DNA of 38,941 bases, from contig CAKKTI010000186.1 of assembly GCA_920105805.1 (NCBI GenBank), positions 1-38,941 of the forward strand, in the 5' to 3' direction. Made by a program: the position numbers and the translations under genes. This DNA is from Condylostoma magnum (taxonomy: Eukaryota; Ciliophora; Heterotrichea; Heterotrichida; Condylostomatidae). Positions 11,876 to 24,402 of the stretch are shown piece after piece (the stretch's first letter is position 1; the number at the start of each line of letters is the position of its first letter). Under the pieces are notes generated by a model. That model did no database searches. It was not told the origin of the DNA and saw nothing but the letters and a program-made list of their open reading frames with translations.

Positions 11876-12628
11876 TTATACCTTATAACCAAATCTTGGG
11901 TTATTTCTTACTTTATGCTTTCCGTAAAAATCTACAGATTATAGGCCATTAGTATACTTAATCTATTAGTCATTGTTCCTAAAATCCCTATTTCTTCTTT
12001 ACTCCTACCTAGCATTTTTCAGTATTTGATTCTCAAGTCTAGACAAATCATCCTTTTTGCCCTTGTCAAAGCTAGAATTATCTCTATTCTTGATTTTTTA
12101 CTCAATACTACTGTAATTTCCCTATAAAGTAGGACTAGAACTCTCAAAATTCTGCCTACTTTGCTTCTGCCAACTACTTTTACTTATACTTCCTTCTAAT
12201 TCTTATCTTAATGAAGAATATTCTTCAATCATTTTCAGATTTTACCTTTCCACTTACTTTTATCTTCCTTACAACTCTGAAATTTATTATTTAAGCAATT
12301 CAATCTCATCTAATTCTTTAACCGCTTCTATATTTTTACCAGAATGTGTAAAATAAGACAATGCTTAATCGAGAACTCCTAAAAACTCAATATTTTACTT
12401 TCCATCTAGGGAATCTGGAGTCATAACCTCATTTTCTTACATTTACTAGGTAGGAGACCCATTAATTAGTCTTTACATATCAGCAGCTGTATTGCTAAAA
12501 GTCCTTCTATGTGTTGAGAACTTCTAAATCCCTCCTACAGTTTCTACTTAATTCGAGTGAGTTCTGCGATGCACGATTCCTTGCTTATTATACAGTCGTT
12601 TTTCATTTTACCCTGCAGTTATGAACAT
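11876..12628 (-). CDS. Coiled-coil protein, unknown function
   Basis: Read as 250 residues from MFITAGQNEKRLYNKQG. A Ser/Thr/Arg-rich N-terminus (VHRRTHSNQVETVGG) precedes a helical region (IEFLGVLDQALSYFTHSGKN) and a clear heptad coiled coil (AVKELDEIELLKQQISELQG). A basic/acidic C-terminus ends NNPRFGYKV. No catalytic motif is seen; a scaffold or cytoskeletal role is only a guess. The stop is TAA 11878-11876, 43 bases from the convergent ZFWD stop. The start is only 11 bases downstream of the epsin stop on the same strand, in a different frame, so its promoter must lie in or over the epsin 3' coding end. Confidence 0.65.
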
Positions 12629-12639
12629 TTTCAACTTAT

Positions 12640-14166
12640 TTAAAGATTATCTAAATTCATAAGACTTGCTTCTAACTCCTGTACTGTTTTGGGTTAATTT
12701 GACTGTTGTATCTGATTTTGAGATTATTTGTTTTAAGGAAGGCTGAATTGAGTATTCATGTCCATATTGTGCGATATTCTTCCAGCTGAGGCCATAGTAG
12801 GAGGAGGTTGTTGAGGAGGTTATTGAGGAGGTTATTGAGGGGGTTGTTGATAATAGTTCATTTAAGGTTGCATGTAGTTGTATTAGGGCTATGGAGGGAA
12901 CATTTGGTTTATGTCTGGTAGATTAGCTTTAAAGGGTTGTTGGGTAGGAGGCTGAGCTGGAGGTTGATTGTAAAGTTCATTCAGATTAGGTATTATGTTA
13001 CTTTAAGGAGGTGCTACAGGTTGAGTGGTAATTTATTGGGTTTGTTGGGTGGTTTAGAAATCAAGCTATATAGGTTGAGATGTAGGGAATTGGGGTGGAG
13101 GAGGATTTTGAAAGCTGATTTATTGCGAGGGTTGTTGTATTTGCTATGTAGGCTACTGTATTTGTTGCGGGGGTTGTTGTATTTGCTATGTAGGTTACTG
13201 TATTTGTTATGGGGGTTATTGTATTTGCTATGTAGGTCTTTGTTATGAGGAGCCAAATATGTCTTATTATGCAGAGCTTTGCTATATTGGTGGTGAATCA
13301 AATAAATTAGCTTACTACTATGTACTTTGAACATTAGTATTTTATGTCCTCTATTAAATCTAAGGAGCTTAAAATATACTACCAGGTGGTGGTTGAATTC
13401 TTTTAGGAGGTTCTTGCTATACTTATACTGGTTTATTATTAAAAGACGGAGGTTTAAATATGTCATTCTTTTTAGCAGCAGGTGGCTCAGGCTCCGTATT
13501 TAATCTTTGTGGTCCATATAAGTTAGATTTCTGCCCTCCATATATATCAGTACTAGAGCTAGAATAATTTTAAGATGGGCCTGGATCATACCTTCCTGAG
13601 TCCCATCCTCTCTCCTAATTCCCTCCACTATAACTATTATCCCAGCTCCTGTGATTTGTGGAGCTAGAATAATTAGAACCTCCGTACTCGCTGGATGAAA
13701 ACCCTCTAAACTTGTTCCGTAGTTCCTAAGCTTATCTTCTTTCCTCATCCAATCGCCTATAATCTGTTAGAAGTTCCGTTAAATACACAGCCTTGTCTCT
13801 AATTCCTGAGCCTCTCTCCTATCCTTCATCTCTATGGGAGAAATCTTTTAGCATTCTTATCTTAAAGACATTATCCCTTAGCTCTTATGTGCAGGAATTA
13901 GAGCCAAATTTAAGAACTATCTCAATTAAATTCAATGCTTTGTATATTCTACGCCAGTCTCTCGAATCTAGTTTGAGTACTTCCCATAAATGACGCATTA
14001 TAACACGTGAATCGTCGAAATTGTTCGTTCTCTCTGCAATTTCTTGTAGTTTGGTGCTAGGAACAGCCCAGTTATCATTGTTTGTAACTTCACTGAGCTC
14101 CCGTTCCAAAGGTGTCTTGGTAATTTTGTCTTTAAATTGAAGAGCCGCTCGTTTTAGGGTTTCCAT
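12640..14166 (-). CDS. Epsin, ENTH-domain endocytic adaptor
   Basis: 508 residues. The ENTH domain spans about residues 1-145: METLKRAALQFKDK, ERELSEVTNNDNWAVPS, MRHLWEVLKLDSRDWRRIYK, ALNLIEIVLKFGSNS. This matches epsins, which bind phosphoinositides and help curve clathrin-coated membrane. The tail is long, disordered and Ser/Gly- then Gln/Pro-rich, with DxF/LFD-type adaptor and clathrin-binding candidates (NDIFKPPSF, NLFDSPP, QDIFGSS) and a 42-base tandem repeat of QQPxQQI units. No ubiquitin-interacting motif is obvious. Tryptophans are all TGG; Gln uses CAA, CAG, TAA and TAG. The first in-frame Q=TAA comes right after GSNSCT, so a standard-code search would see only the first 93 residues. 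The start ATG is preceded by a 240-base divergent promoter shared with the ion-channel gene. Confidence 0.92.
13117..13239 (-). repeat. 42-base tandem repeat in epsin tail
   Basis: About 2.9 copies of a 14-codon unit encoding QQPTQQIQQPPQQI, itself two 7-residue half units. Between copies the same Gln positions switch among CAA, TAA, CAG and TAG while the protein stays the same. The reverse frames give repetitive but spurious ORFs. Confidence 0.85.
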
Positions 14167-14406
14167 TTATTTTAATTAACTAGTAATTTTTCTCCTGAGG
14201 GTTTTTGTATTCATTTGACAGTTATTGATATACAGTTTTGATATAGCACGCTATATACTATTTTGGTGGAACAATGACCAACATGTTAGTATACATGCAA
14301 GGTTCTTATAATCATTTAAAAATAAGCCTAGGCAACTACAAGAAACAGCAAATTCTCTTTCCGCCATTTTGCTTTGTAAGAAATATTATATCCGATTTCC
14401 TATAAA
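14167..14406. promoter_or_regulatory. Divergent promoter region, epsin / ion channel
   Basis: 240 bases separate two divergent starts. It is less AT-rich than most gaps and holds the inverted element TATAGCGTGCTATA-like sequence around 14245-14260 (tatagcacgctatata), a near-perfect palindrome that could be a binding site. No coding signal is seen. Confidence 0.4.
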
Positions 14407-17400
14407 ATGTCTACGGAACTGACGACACCCTTTTTAAAGAGCAATGACTTATTAAGCACTGAGCTTACAGCAAAGATAATCGAGCAAATCAATCCTTACT
14501 TAGGAGAAGATGTATAACTGATTCGCCGACAGATCTTCTTACCTTTGTAGAATCATTTGCGATCTCTACTGCAACCCCAGGTGATTAAAGCTCCAGTCGA
14601 GCCCAATTGTGCATTTATGGTATCTGACCAGATTATCCTTTATGGATCACAGGATGGAGCAATCCATTAGTTGAATATTACCACTATGAAGAGCACAAAA
14701 GTCTTTTAATGCAAGGAAATCAAAAGTAAATCAATTCTTTAGATGATGATTCTAGATTAAAATACTGTTTGCATGGGAATAGAGCACCTTTTTATTAGGA
14801 TTTATGATATGAAGGCTAAAAGTTTCAAAGATTATTAAAGGGAGACTCTAGTTATTCCTTTTGGTATGGCTTTAGATAAAAAATGCCTCATTGCATACGA
14901 CTATGATATTCCTACTAGTAAATTTACGATGATTAAACTGGATTTAGAGGAGGATGGGGCTGACTTTGAGGAACTTGAGATTGAGTTTGAGTTTGAAATG
15001 CCTCTGTGCATTAGTGAGGACTAGAAATACCTGTTCCTGAGATCTAAAGAAGGCCTACTCTACAAATATAACCTGGAGTCATAAGAACTGGAGTATGAAT
15101 ATGAATCATATGAGCAGCCTTCTACTGTCTGTCAACTAGCCTAGGGAACTCAACTTGCCATAGGGACATCAAAAGGTACTGTAACAATCATAAACGATGA
15201 AGATTAAGAAATATTAAAAGAATTTAAATGCACAAAGAATGAAGTTAAGTATATAAAGGTAAACGAAGATACAAGAAGGTTAGTAGTAGGAATGTCTAAT
15301 GCAGAAATAGTCGTATTCAACATAGACTAGGAATTATTTCCTCCTACAAAACTTAAGCAGTAAACTGATCCTCTTGCATATATGGAATTGAATTCTAAAG
15401 GAGATCAGGTGATCTTCTCATGTGTTCATAATGAAGCTTTTAAGTTATACAAAATTACTAATACATTTGAAGATTGTGTATACGAGAACAATGGCGAGGT
15501 GGTATTGATGAAATATCACGAGAAAAAAAGATTGTTATTTTGCTCAGAGGATGGCGGCATTCTTAAGATCTATAGGTTCAATCAAGATTACAGCTTAGAA
15601 CTTATAAAAACTAAATAGAAGCCAAATGATATTTGGTTTGATTTCCATTAAGATGACCACATTTTGTATCTTATGTATTAGGATGATGATAACAAAAAGT
15701 TTATCTATAGAGCATATGACTTAAACGATGATGACTTTTCAAAAATCGGAGAATTAGAGGAGCCTTAAATGGGAGAAAAGTGGAGTTGCACTGACATAAT
15801 GATGATTCCAGATGTTGATAAAAAAACTGCTGTATTAGCTGCTGAAACTGGAAGTTTATCATATCTCACGTTCGAGGAGGGACGATTATAGTATTCCCCA
15901 TCTGCTCTATCAATCCACCCAATAACAGATATTACTTATCAACATGGCTCAGATTTTATCATCTTCGGAGAGAAAAATGGAAAAATTAAGTAAGTATAGG
16001 TAAAGGAGGACAAAATAATTAGATAGTACCAATGTCACAAAACGAAAATCACAGCTTTGGAAGTTACTAAAGACGGAAAATGGCTATTAAGTGGATCTTA
16101 GGACGGGGAAGTTAAAATCCATAACATATCAACTGGCGTAGTACTTGCAGAGTATCAATTTGCGAAGATGATCTCGAAACTTGTTAAGCAAAACAAAAAG
16201 AATTAGAAGAAAGACTATAATTAGGAAATATTGAAAATAGAATCAACTCATGATGATAGATTCATTTTTATCCAATCTGAACAAGCTTTGGCAGTTTTTA
16301 ACTTTGAAACGTTTACTTTGTGTTGGTATAAACTAAAGGTAAATGAATACCACATAGTTGGCAATTACTTATGGTTTTCTTTGAAAGATAAATTAGTACT
16401 GACTCATGACCCTTTTGATGATCATAATATTATCATAACTGGCCCATCAAATAGTAAGTATGATTACTTTAGTTATATTTACAAGATTATGCAAGGAAAA
16501 AGTCCAGATTGGAAAAAAGATTTTGATGACTGGTACATCTCAAAGTATGGTATCAGTACTCTTCATCTTTACACTTACTTTGGACTATAGGACCATATCA
16601 ATAACGCATTAAGGACTAATGCTAACATGATTAAGTCTACATAAGGAGTATCCCCTCTTTCAATAGCAGTAGGCTAAAAGTCTATATATTTCGTACAGCT
16701 GATAATAGAAAAATTGCTACAGATGAAAAAAGACAATAGATTTGTAGGACTTTTCTTCAAAAATCACTTAAAAAGTCTTAATTTATTAGGAATTCCCAAT
16801 ATTGCTAAAGTTTATACAGCATTAATGGTTAATATCAAAGATAGGAGATTCCCCGAGTAAATAAGTGAGTCTGTGAATTTGCCTATAGTGCAGACTTTGG
16901 ACTCAAGAGGTGATTTAAATCCTTAATTATTCTTTAGTCTATAAGAAATGCAGGATGTTGGGCAATAGGTAGAACTGAAATAATTTTTAGTACCTGTTGA
17001 CTCAGTAGTTGGAAGCAGTGGAAGTATAGAGTTCTTATCAAGTTTATCTGATGCTCCCATAAAAGACTTCCTTAGCACTCCATTTATATAAAACTATTTA
17101 GAATGGAAATGGGAAATGGTAAGATGGGTTATGGGAGTATAAGCAGCTGTATACTTCCTCTACGTTATTTCCTTAATTCTACATGTAGTATTCAATCTTA
17201 ACCCAATTTTACTTTATGTTACTTTTGGGTTGAATTGCTTACTTATGGCATACGAAATGTACTCTTGTGGAATTTCAATCAGTACATATTTCTTAGATCC
17301 AAACAATTACACTGATATTGTAAGATCTGGCCTTTGCATAGCTTATTTAGTAGTATTTATCCTAGACTTAGCTGAAGCATCGCATATCTTACTCATAATT

Positions 17401-18117
17401 CTCATCTGTGCAACGTTTTACCGAGGTATAACCTACTTTAGCTTATTTGCATCTACAAGATACATGGTATACCTAATAAAGGAAGTTGTGATAGACATGA
17501 AAGCCTTCCTGGTCATTTTGATTTACTCAACTCTAGGCTTTGCAGTACTCTTCATGGCAATGGATGTATTTGACGGAAATCCAAAGTCATTCCTAGAGTA
17601 CATGGAGATGTCCTACAACTTAGACCTAGGAAACTACGATGCATTTGAGGACAACGTTCGAAGAGTAATGGTAGTAAGTGCAACAGTAATCAGCATGGTT
17701 ATTATGTTTAACTTATTGATTTCAATACTAGGTGACACTTTTGGAAGAGTTCAGGGAGAAATGGAGTAAGCTGATGCTACCTTGCTAGCTGATATGATAG
17801 CAGAGGCAGAGTCACTAATGCGCTGGAATCGCAATGATAACCTGAAAAAGTACTTCTTCTTATGTATTTAGTAGGAATCTGTGGCAGCCGGGCTTAGTAT
17901 TCCTGATAGACTTATGATGATGCACACTAAAATGGATAAAATATATCTCTAAAATAAGAATTAGTAGGAGTTGCTAACAACTATATATGATAAGCTGCTT
18001 GAAGCATATCCAGATGAGGAGTCAGAGTATTCTGATGATGAAGAAGAAGAAGAAGATAAGAAAAAGGATGAAGGAGATGAGAAGGGTGAAGGAGATGAGA
18101 AGGGTGAAGATGATTAG
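14407..18117 (+). CDS. WD40-ankyrin-TRP-like cation channel
   Basis: A 1,236-residue protein in one uninterrupted frame. Residues ~70-700 are degenerate WD40 repeats forming one or two propellers (ILYGSQDGAIHQLNI, HKTKITALEVTKDGKWLLSG). A short ankyrin-like stretch follows (GVSPLSIAVGQKSIYFVQLI). Six membrane helices lie at about residues 898-1105. The last segments match TRP/polycystin channels: a pore-loop region (YMEMSYNLDLGNYD) and the helix MVIMFNLLISILGDTF, close to the NLLIAxxxDT signature. The C-terminus is strongly acidic with a GDEKGE repeat, ending in TAG TGA. It probably conducts cations in the ciliary or cell membrane, with the propeller as sensor or docking module; selectivity cannot be read. 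All tryptophans are TGG, unlike neighbouring genes. The start ATG follows a TATAAA-like leader. Confidence 0.88.
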
Positions 18118-18155
18118 TGAGTTAGGTTATCTGATTTCGAAAAATAATAGTAAAA

Positions 18156-19076
18156 ATGGGCTGTGGGGCAATTTGCTGGTAGTCTAAGGTAAAAGCATAA
18201 AATTTAACTGTTTAGGTATAATTGAGGTTTTTCATTGATAATAATTACATTGATGAGATGAAACTATGTATTTAGGAATAAAAGTAGAAAATTGATTACG
18301 ACAAAAGTGTAATTGATTCATATATTATAGCAGTTTAGCAAGTTTAATTTAATTCTTTGTGTTATGCTTTATATGTAGGAAGATTAGAAATATTTTAGTA
18401 TCTGTTGGAGGAGGAATAAGCTGATTTTGGAGAGCTTTTCAATACATTTTGGAAAATGCGGAAAACACCGTTAGATGTTATATGCGAAAACGGGTATTTA
18501 GAGTTTCTTCAGTACTTTTTTCCTATATATTTAGAAAAAGCTCATGAATTTGAGCCTTAGCTTGAAATGAATGACTAAAACAATATTTAGAAGGAAAATA
18601 TCCAAAACTTTGCCTTTAATTATAATGCTGTATAAAGAGCTATACTTAACTGTCATTTAGATATTGTTATTTGGCTTTATTACTTCTTTTAGGACACTCC
18701 TCCAATAAAAGAAGCAGATTTGTTAGTAATTGATGAATTTACTGGGGATAACTCTGCATTGGTGGCTATAAGAACTGGTAATCTTAAAATAATCAAATTT
18801 TTGTAGATTTGTAGCCTTGATTTTAAACATAAAAATAAGAATAGAGAGGGTGGGCTAATAATTGCAGCAATTTCCAGTGTATGAAATCCTAATATTGATT
18901 ATTTACCCTGTGTAAAATATCTAGTATAGAATTTAAAACAAGATATAACTGAATGCTATGAAGAATTTGTCAAAATTACTTAAAAGGAAGATTTAATAAA
19001 CTATGCAAAAGGAAAATTAAGATAGAAGGAAATGAGAAAGTAGAACAACAAAATTCAATCAATGCAAGTTTTATAA
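18156..19076 (+). CDS. Ankyrin-repeat protein with MGC N-terminus
   Basis: 306 residues from MGCGAICWQSKVKAQN. Gly2 plus Cys3 and Cys7 suggest possible N-myristoylation and palmitoylation, hence membrane attachment, though position 6 is not the preferred Ser/Thr. Three or four ankyrin-like helix pairs follow (SLCYALYVGRLEIFQYLLEE, PLDVICENGYLEFLQYF, RAILNCHLDIVIWLYYF, SALVAIRTGNLKIIKFLQ). A basic helical C-terminus ends KLRQKEMRKQNNKIQSMQVL. It starts 38 bases after the ankyrin-containing ion-channel gene on the same strand; a partner or an eroded relative is conceivable, but the sequence alone does not show this. The stop is TAA 19074-19076, with TAA-TGA shortly after. TGA is Trp once (SSVWNPN). 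Confidence 0.72.
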
Positions 19077-19113
19077 AGTTTTTAATGATTTTTTATCCAA
19101 TTAATAGTTAAAA

Positions 19114-20064
19114 ATGTCCTATATACTGAAAAGTTTAGCTATTTGCGGGTTCTACGGACTCTCCAGCATATCATTAAGCTTTACAAACAAGTTTTTATTC
19201 TTGATATATGACTTCCGATATCCAATCACTGTAACTTTAACTCAGCTTCTTTTATTGTAATTTATTACAAATATAGCATTGACTCCTTTTATCATCCACC
19301 TATTCAGCTCTAATATGCAGTAGAAGTTGGAGTCATTTATAAAAACGCCTTAAATAAAGCTACAAACAGCTATTAGAGTGCTGCCAGTGTCTTTAAGTTT
19401 CTTGGGAAATGTAATGGCAGGAGTTTATGGTTTAAGTTTTGTTAACATTCCAATGTTCTTTTGCCTTAGAAGACTTTGCACTGTGTTTATATACAGCTAT
19501 GACATCTTTGTGCTTAAGCAGCCTGTAATTATGCTAGAACTTGTTAGTATTGGTTTTATTTGCTCTGGAACTATAATAGCAGGACTTAACGACTTAACAT
19601 TTGACATAACAGGCTACGTTTTAGTGATGCTAAACAACATGTTAACTACTATTAACTTCTAGCTATCCAAAAAAGTGTCAAAGGACTATCCAGAAATAGG
19701 TGCAAGTGCCTAAACTTACTACAACGCACTTATCAGCATACCAATCCTACTTGTATTGGCTTACTACAATCAGGACTTATAAGTGCTTTACTAGGTGGAG
19801 AAAACTTAAGGGTTTTTGACTCTTTTGTTCTTTACTAGTATCCTTGGAATTTTACTCACATTTTCTTAAGCATTATGCACTATAATGCTATCACCTATGG
19901 CGACTTCAGTAACGGGGAACACAAAGGACATTTTAGCTACAATTATAGGACTCTTTGCTTTTGGGGATGTTGTTCCGACAGTTAATTTAATTGTAGGACT
20001 CATTGTTTCACTGATAGGGGCCATGCTCTACTCATACAGCAAAATTTCACAGAAGAATAAGTAG
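19114..20064 (+). CDS. SLC35D-like nucleotide-sugar transporter
   Basis: 316 residues with ten hydrophobic helices and the TPT/nucleotide-sugar transporter pattern: N-terminal SLSFTNKFLFLIYDFRYPIT, central GLSFVNIPMFFCLRRLCTVF (family consensus VPMFxxLRR), AGLNDLTFDITGYVLVMLNN, and C-terminal SVTGNTKDILATIIGLFAFG. Members move GDP- or UDP-sugars into the Golgi or ER lumen for glycosylation; the substrate cannot be told apart here. Length fits the family (~320-350). The stop is TAG 20062-20064 after SQKNK, where membrane helices end, but the frame then continues with only four codons before the DYRK kinase ATG, in the same frame. A read-through fusion is therefore possible. Confidence 0.85.
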
Positions 20065-20076
20065 GTTTAAAATAAA

Positions 20077-21594
<1,518 letters not shown>

Positions 21595-21695
21595 TAATAT
21601 GTTAGATAACCATGTAGTTGATATAAATTTATTTATAATAAACATATTGTGTAGTAGGTGGAAATATATAATTCTGTTATGAAATTCATTTAAAA

Positions 21696-22529
21696 ATGAA
21701 TCTTAAAAGAAAAGCTATTTAATAATTAGACAAAGAAAATTTTACAGATGTTCCTTCATACGAGGATAAACCATTAAGTGAAGAAAATTCTCCATAAAAG
21801 ATATAAAAACGAAGAATTTTTAGAGCTAGGCGTCCTTTGAGATAGCCTGAATTTCAATAAAACTAATAATCGTAATTTAAGCTGTAAAAGTCTCTAATTT
21901 CACAAGATATGGAAAAATAATTACTACAGAGAGAACGTAAACCTATTATCTTCACTTAAAATATTTAAAATAACTAAAAAGCATAAATACCAACTATATT
22001 CAAATAAAATTCAATTCAAAACAGCTTTAAGTAGATTTTGTAGTCAATTAATTAATAATCAGAAGACGAGCTTACTGTATAATTTTTAGAATCTGCAGCT
22101 GTTACTCCAGTAAAACTTTCTCCCTAAATCGTAAAACTAAACGGGTAAATAATATAGCGAAATAACTCTTACCACACAGTTTTTGATTAGAAATGTGTGT
22201 TTTAACTAGAAAATGTTGATAAAGGCCCTGGTAATTTACAAATAATGATAGGATTCTTTCAAAATCAGCCTTTTAGTCTTCTAGTATTCCGTAGTTTTAA
22301 TACAAGAGTGTTATATTGTGGAAATATAAGCAAAGTAAGCACTGTAAAATGTTTTGATAATCTTATGCTAATTGATGGAGATGATTATTCAATGCTGGAA
22401 ATTGAATGTTTGTCTAGATAACAAGGATTAAAGCGTGAGTTTTGCTAAATTAGCTTAAGACATGATTTATTAAGTGAATTAACAGAGATTATTCAAGGAA
22501 TCAAAGATTATATCGAGTTATTTAGTTGA
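21696..22529 (+). CDS. Hypothetical protein, disordered N-terminus with folded C-terminal domain
   Basis: 277 residues from MNLKRKAIQQLDKENF. The first half is Gln/Lys/Arg-rich and disordered (RRIFRARRPLRQPEFQQNQQ). From about residue 160 it becomes a compact beta-rich domain (NSYHTVFDQKCVFQLENVD, QIMIGFFQNQPFSLLVFRSF, DNLMLIDGDDYSMLEIECLS) with a helical end (LLSELTEIIQGIKDYIELFS). The layout suggests a nuclear or cell-cycle adaptor, but I cannot assign a family. The stop is uncertain: TGA 22527-22529, or TAG 22536-22538 three codons later. In-frame TAA/TAG Gln codons are dense in the first half. Confidence 0.62.
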
Positions 22530-22657
22530 TATATGTAGATAATAAAACTAGTTTTAATATATTACCAAAATAAGAATAAATTACTTCATTAATATTGCAT
22601 TAAATTATTCTACTTTGTAACCTCTAAAATAATGGATAATCTGTTTAACTAATAAAA

Positions 22658-24013
22658 ATGGGCAAAAGAATAAGACAAGGAACACTTACTATTCGGTGTT
22701 TCACATGAAATCGTGACTCTCATGGTTTATTTGACTATGAAAGCAGAATGATAATACGATCTACTTTCAAAACCTAGAAATCAGGTCATCTGTTCAGAGT
22801 AGGTAACGAATGCAATTTTGCTACTGACTTAGATCCAGACAGTGAGCAATCAATTGTATTAGCTTCTTTAGTATCAGAACCACCTGAATTTTAAATCATT
22901 TCTTAATACAAGGAAAAAATGTGATATATTGTTGGAGATTTTTAAGGGGAAGGGATGCGAAGATGGAATATCAGACAAGGAGATATAATAAAATTTGGAA
23001 GAGTAATGTTTAGAGTCAAGTAATTAAGAATGCCCGATGACCCCGAAGAAATTACATTAAGTCCTGGAATGAACTATTCAACTACTTATGAGGAGATTTC
23101 GTGTAGATTCTGCATGGGAGAAGAGAATTCTATAGAGAATCCAATGATAACTCCCTGCAAGTGCTCAGGAACTATGAAATTTATCCATATTGAGTGTCTT
23201 AGAGGCTGGACAAGGAGTAAACTGTTTATAAGATAAGTTGGAACATGTGTGAGTTATTATTGAAAATAATTTGACTGTGAGTTATGCAGGGAAAATATAC
23301 CTAATGTAATAATGGTTGGTGATATACGATATGAGCTAGTTAAAATAGAGCCTCCTTCTACTCCGTATATAATGCTAGAAGATACATGAGGGGATAGGGC
23401 TCCTTCCCATGTTCTTCATTTACTTAATTTTTGCGATAACAGTTAAATGAAGTTGGGAAGAGGACATGATAGTGAGGTTAGAATCAACGATATTAGTGTA
23501 TCACGTTGCCATGCTTCTATTTCCCTAACTGATCAAGGGTATGTACTAGAGGATAATAAATCTAAATTCGGAACTCTGGTTTTAGCAAGAGGACCTATAA
23601 TCATTGAGCCTGAAAAAATAGTATCCTTATAAATAAGTAGAACTGTTGTACATTTTTTACTTAAGTCTCCTTGAAGTGGGTTCAATTTCTGTTTTCCATG
23701 CTGTGCATCAGATGATTAAGTAATATAATAACCTACTTAGAATAAGCTGTAATAAACTACTCAAATTGACGCCCCTGCAAATCCCCCACCGCCACCTTCA
23801 GAAGACAGTGAAGTAGAGTAAAATTAGTAAGTATATGTAAATTAAGTAATTGGTATAAATAATGGTGCAAATCCAACAGCTTTACCGCTATATGCTGCGG
23901 CCTCTAGAAATGCGTTTGAAGCAATGGGAACAAGGAAGTGGGCTAAAGTAGACTCTAGGTCGTATGTTTAGAATAGGCAAGGCTCCTTAAGGCTTTGTAG
24001 AAAACTTTTCTAA
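22658..24013 (+). CDS. FHA and RING-CH (RINGv) domain protein, likely E3 ubiquitin ligase
   Basis: 451 residues from MGKRIRQGTLTIRCF. The N-terminal ~125 residues resemble a divergent FHA fold ending RQGDIIKFGRVMFRVK. A RING-CH finger follows at about residues 150-215: SCRFCMGEENS, TPCKCSGTMKFIHIECLRGW, and FDCELCRENIP, i.e. C-x2-C...C-x-C...H-x2-C...C-x2-C. A clear FHA domain comes next (LGRGHDSEVRINDISVSRCH, LEDNKSKFGT), the phosphothreonine-binding signature. A Pro/Gln-rich tail (APANPPPPPSEDSEV) ends the protein. It probably couples phospho-dependent substrate binding to ubiquitin transfer. The stop TAA 24011-24013 is followed after 4 bases by the next gene's ATG in another frame. There is no C-terminal membrane helix pair, unlike MARCH ligases. 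Confidence 0.87.
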
Positions 24014-24017
24014 ATTC

Positions 24018-24392
24018 ATGAACAACTACTACTTGCTACTTTTAAAGTTTACTTAACGTCCATGGGGTTCAATATACAGGCGTCTTTTAGAGTTTGACAT
24101 GCATCCTACTAAATTCACCCTATTATTCGCTAGACATCGCCTGATTTTACTTTTCTGGTTTGGCCATTACTTTATTGATGATTTGAATTATGAAAGCATG
24201 ATGGCCAGAAACCCCGACCATTTACTCTATTACATGAATAAATACTAAAGACTATTCCCAAGAAACTCTCTTAACTATAGAACCTCTGCGCATTACATTG
24301 AAATCAACAAAATATACGGCTTTGAGATGTTTAGAAGATTTGAAGACTTCTATGTCGAATATGCGGGAGAACTGGATAGAAAATCAATTTAG
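24018..24392 (+). CDS. Small basic/aromatic protein, unknown
   Basis: 124 residues (127 if the second TAG at 24399 is the stop), from MNNYYLLLLKFTQRPWG. It is rich in Arg, Tyr, Phe and His (SIYRRLLEFDMHPTKFTLLF, ARHRLILLFWFGHYFIDDLN, KIYGFEMFRRFEDFYVEY), with a hydrophobic stretch near residue 45. Codons are C-ending more often than in neighbours. It could be a mitochondrial complex subunit, but this is a guess from composition and size. The ATG is 4 bases after the RING-CH stop, and its own stop lies 10 or 1 bases from the convergent ALAS stop, so it is packed into almost no spare sequence. Confidence 0.62.
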
Positions 24393-24402
24393 CTTAAGTA
24401 GT

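Noticed and set aside
13117-13239. Regular repeats as a CRISPR-like array
   Set aside because: The repeat has no spacers, is in frame with a protein and encodes QQPxQQI.
12937-13466. Repetitive ORFs on both strands (Leu/Arg-rich plus, His/Asn/Lys-rich minus)
   Set aside because: They are out-of-frame shadows of the epsin Gln/Pro repeat.
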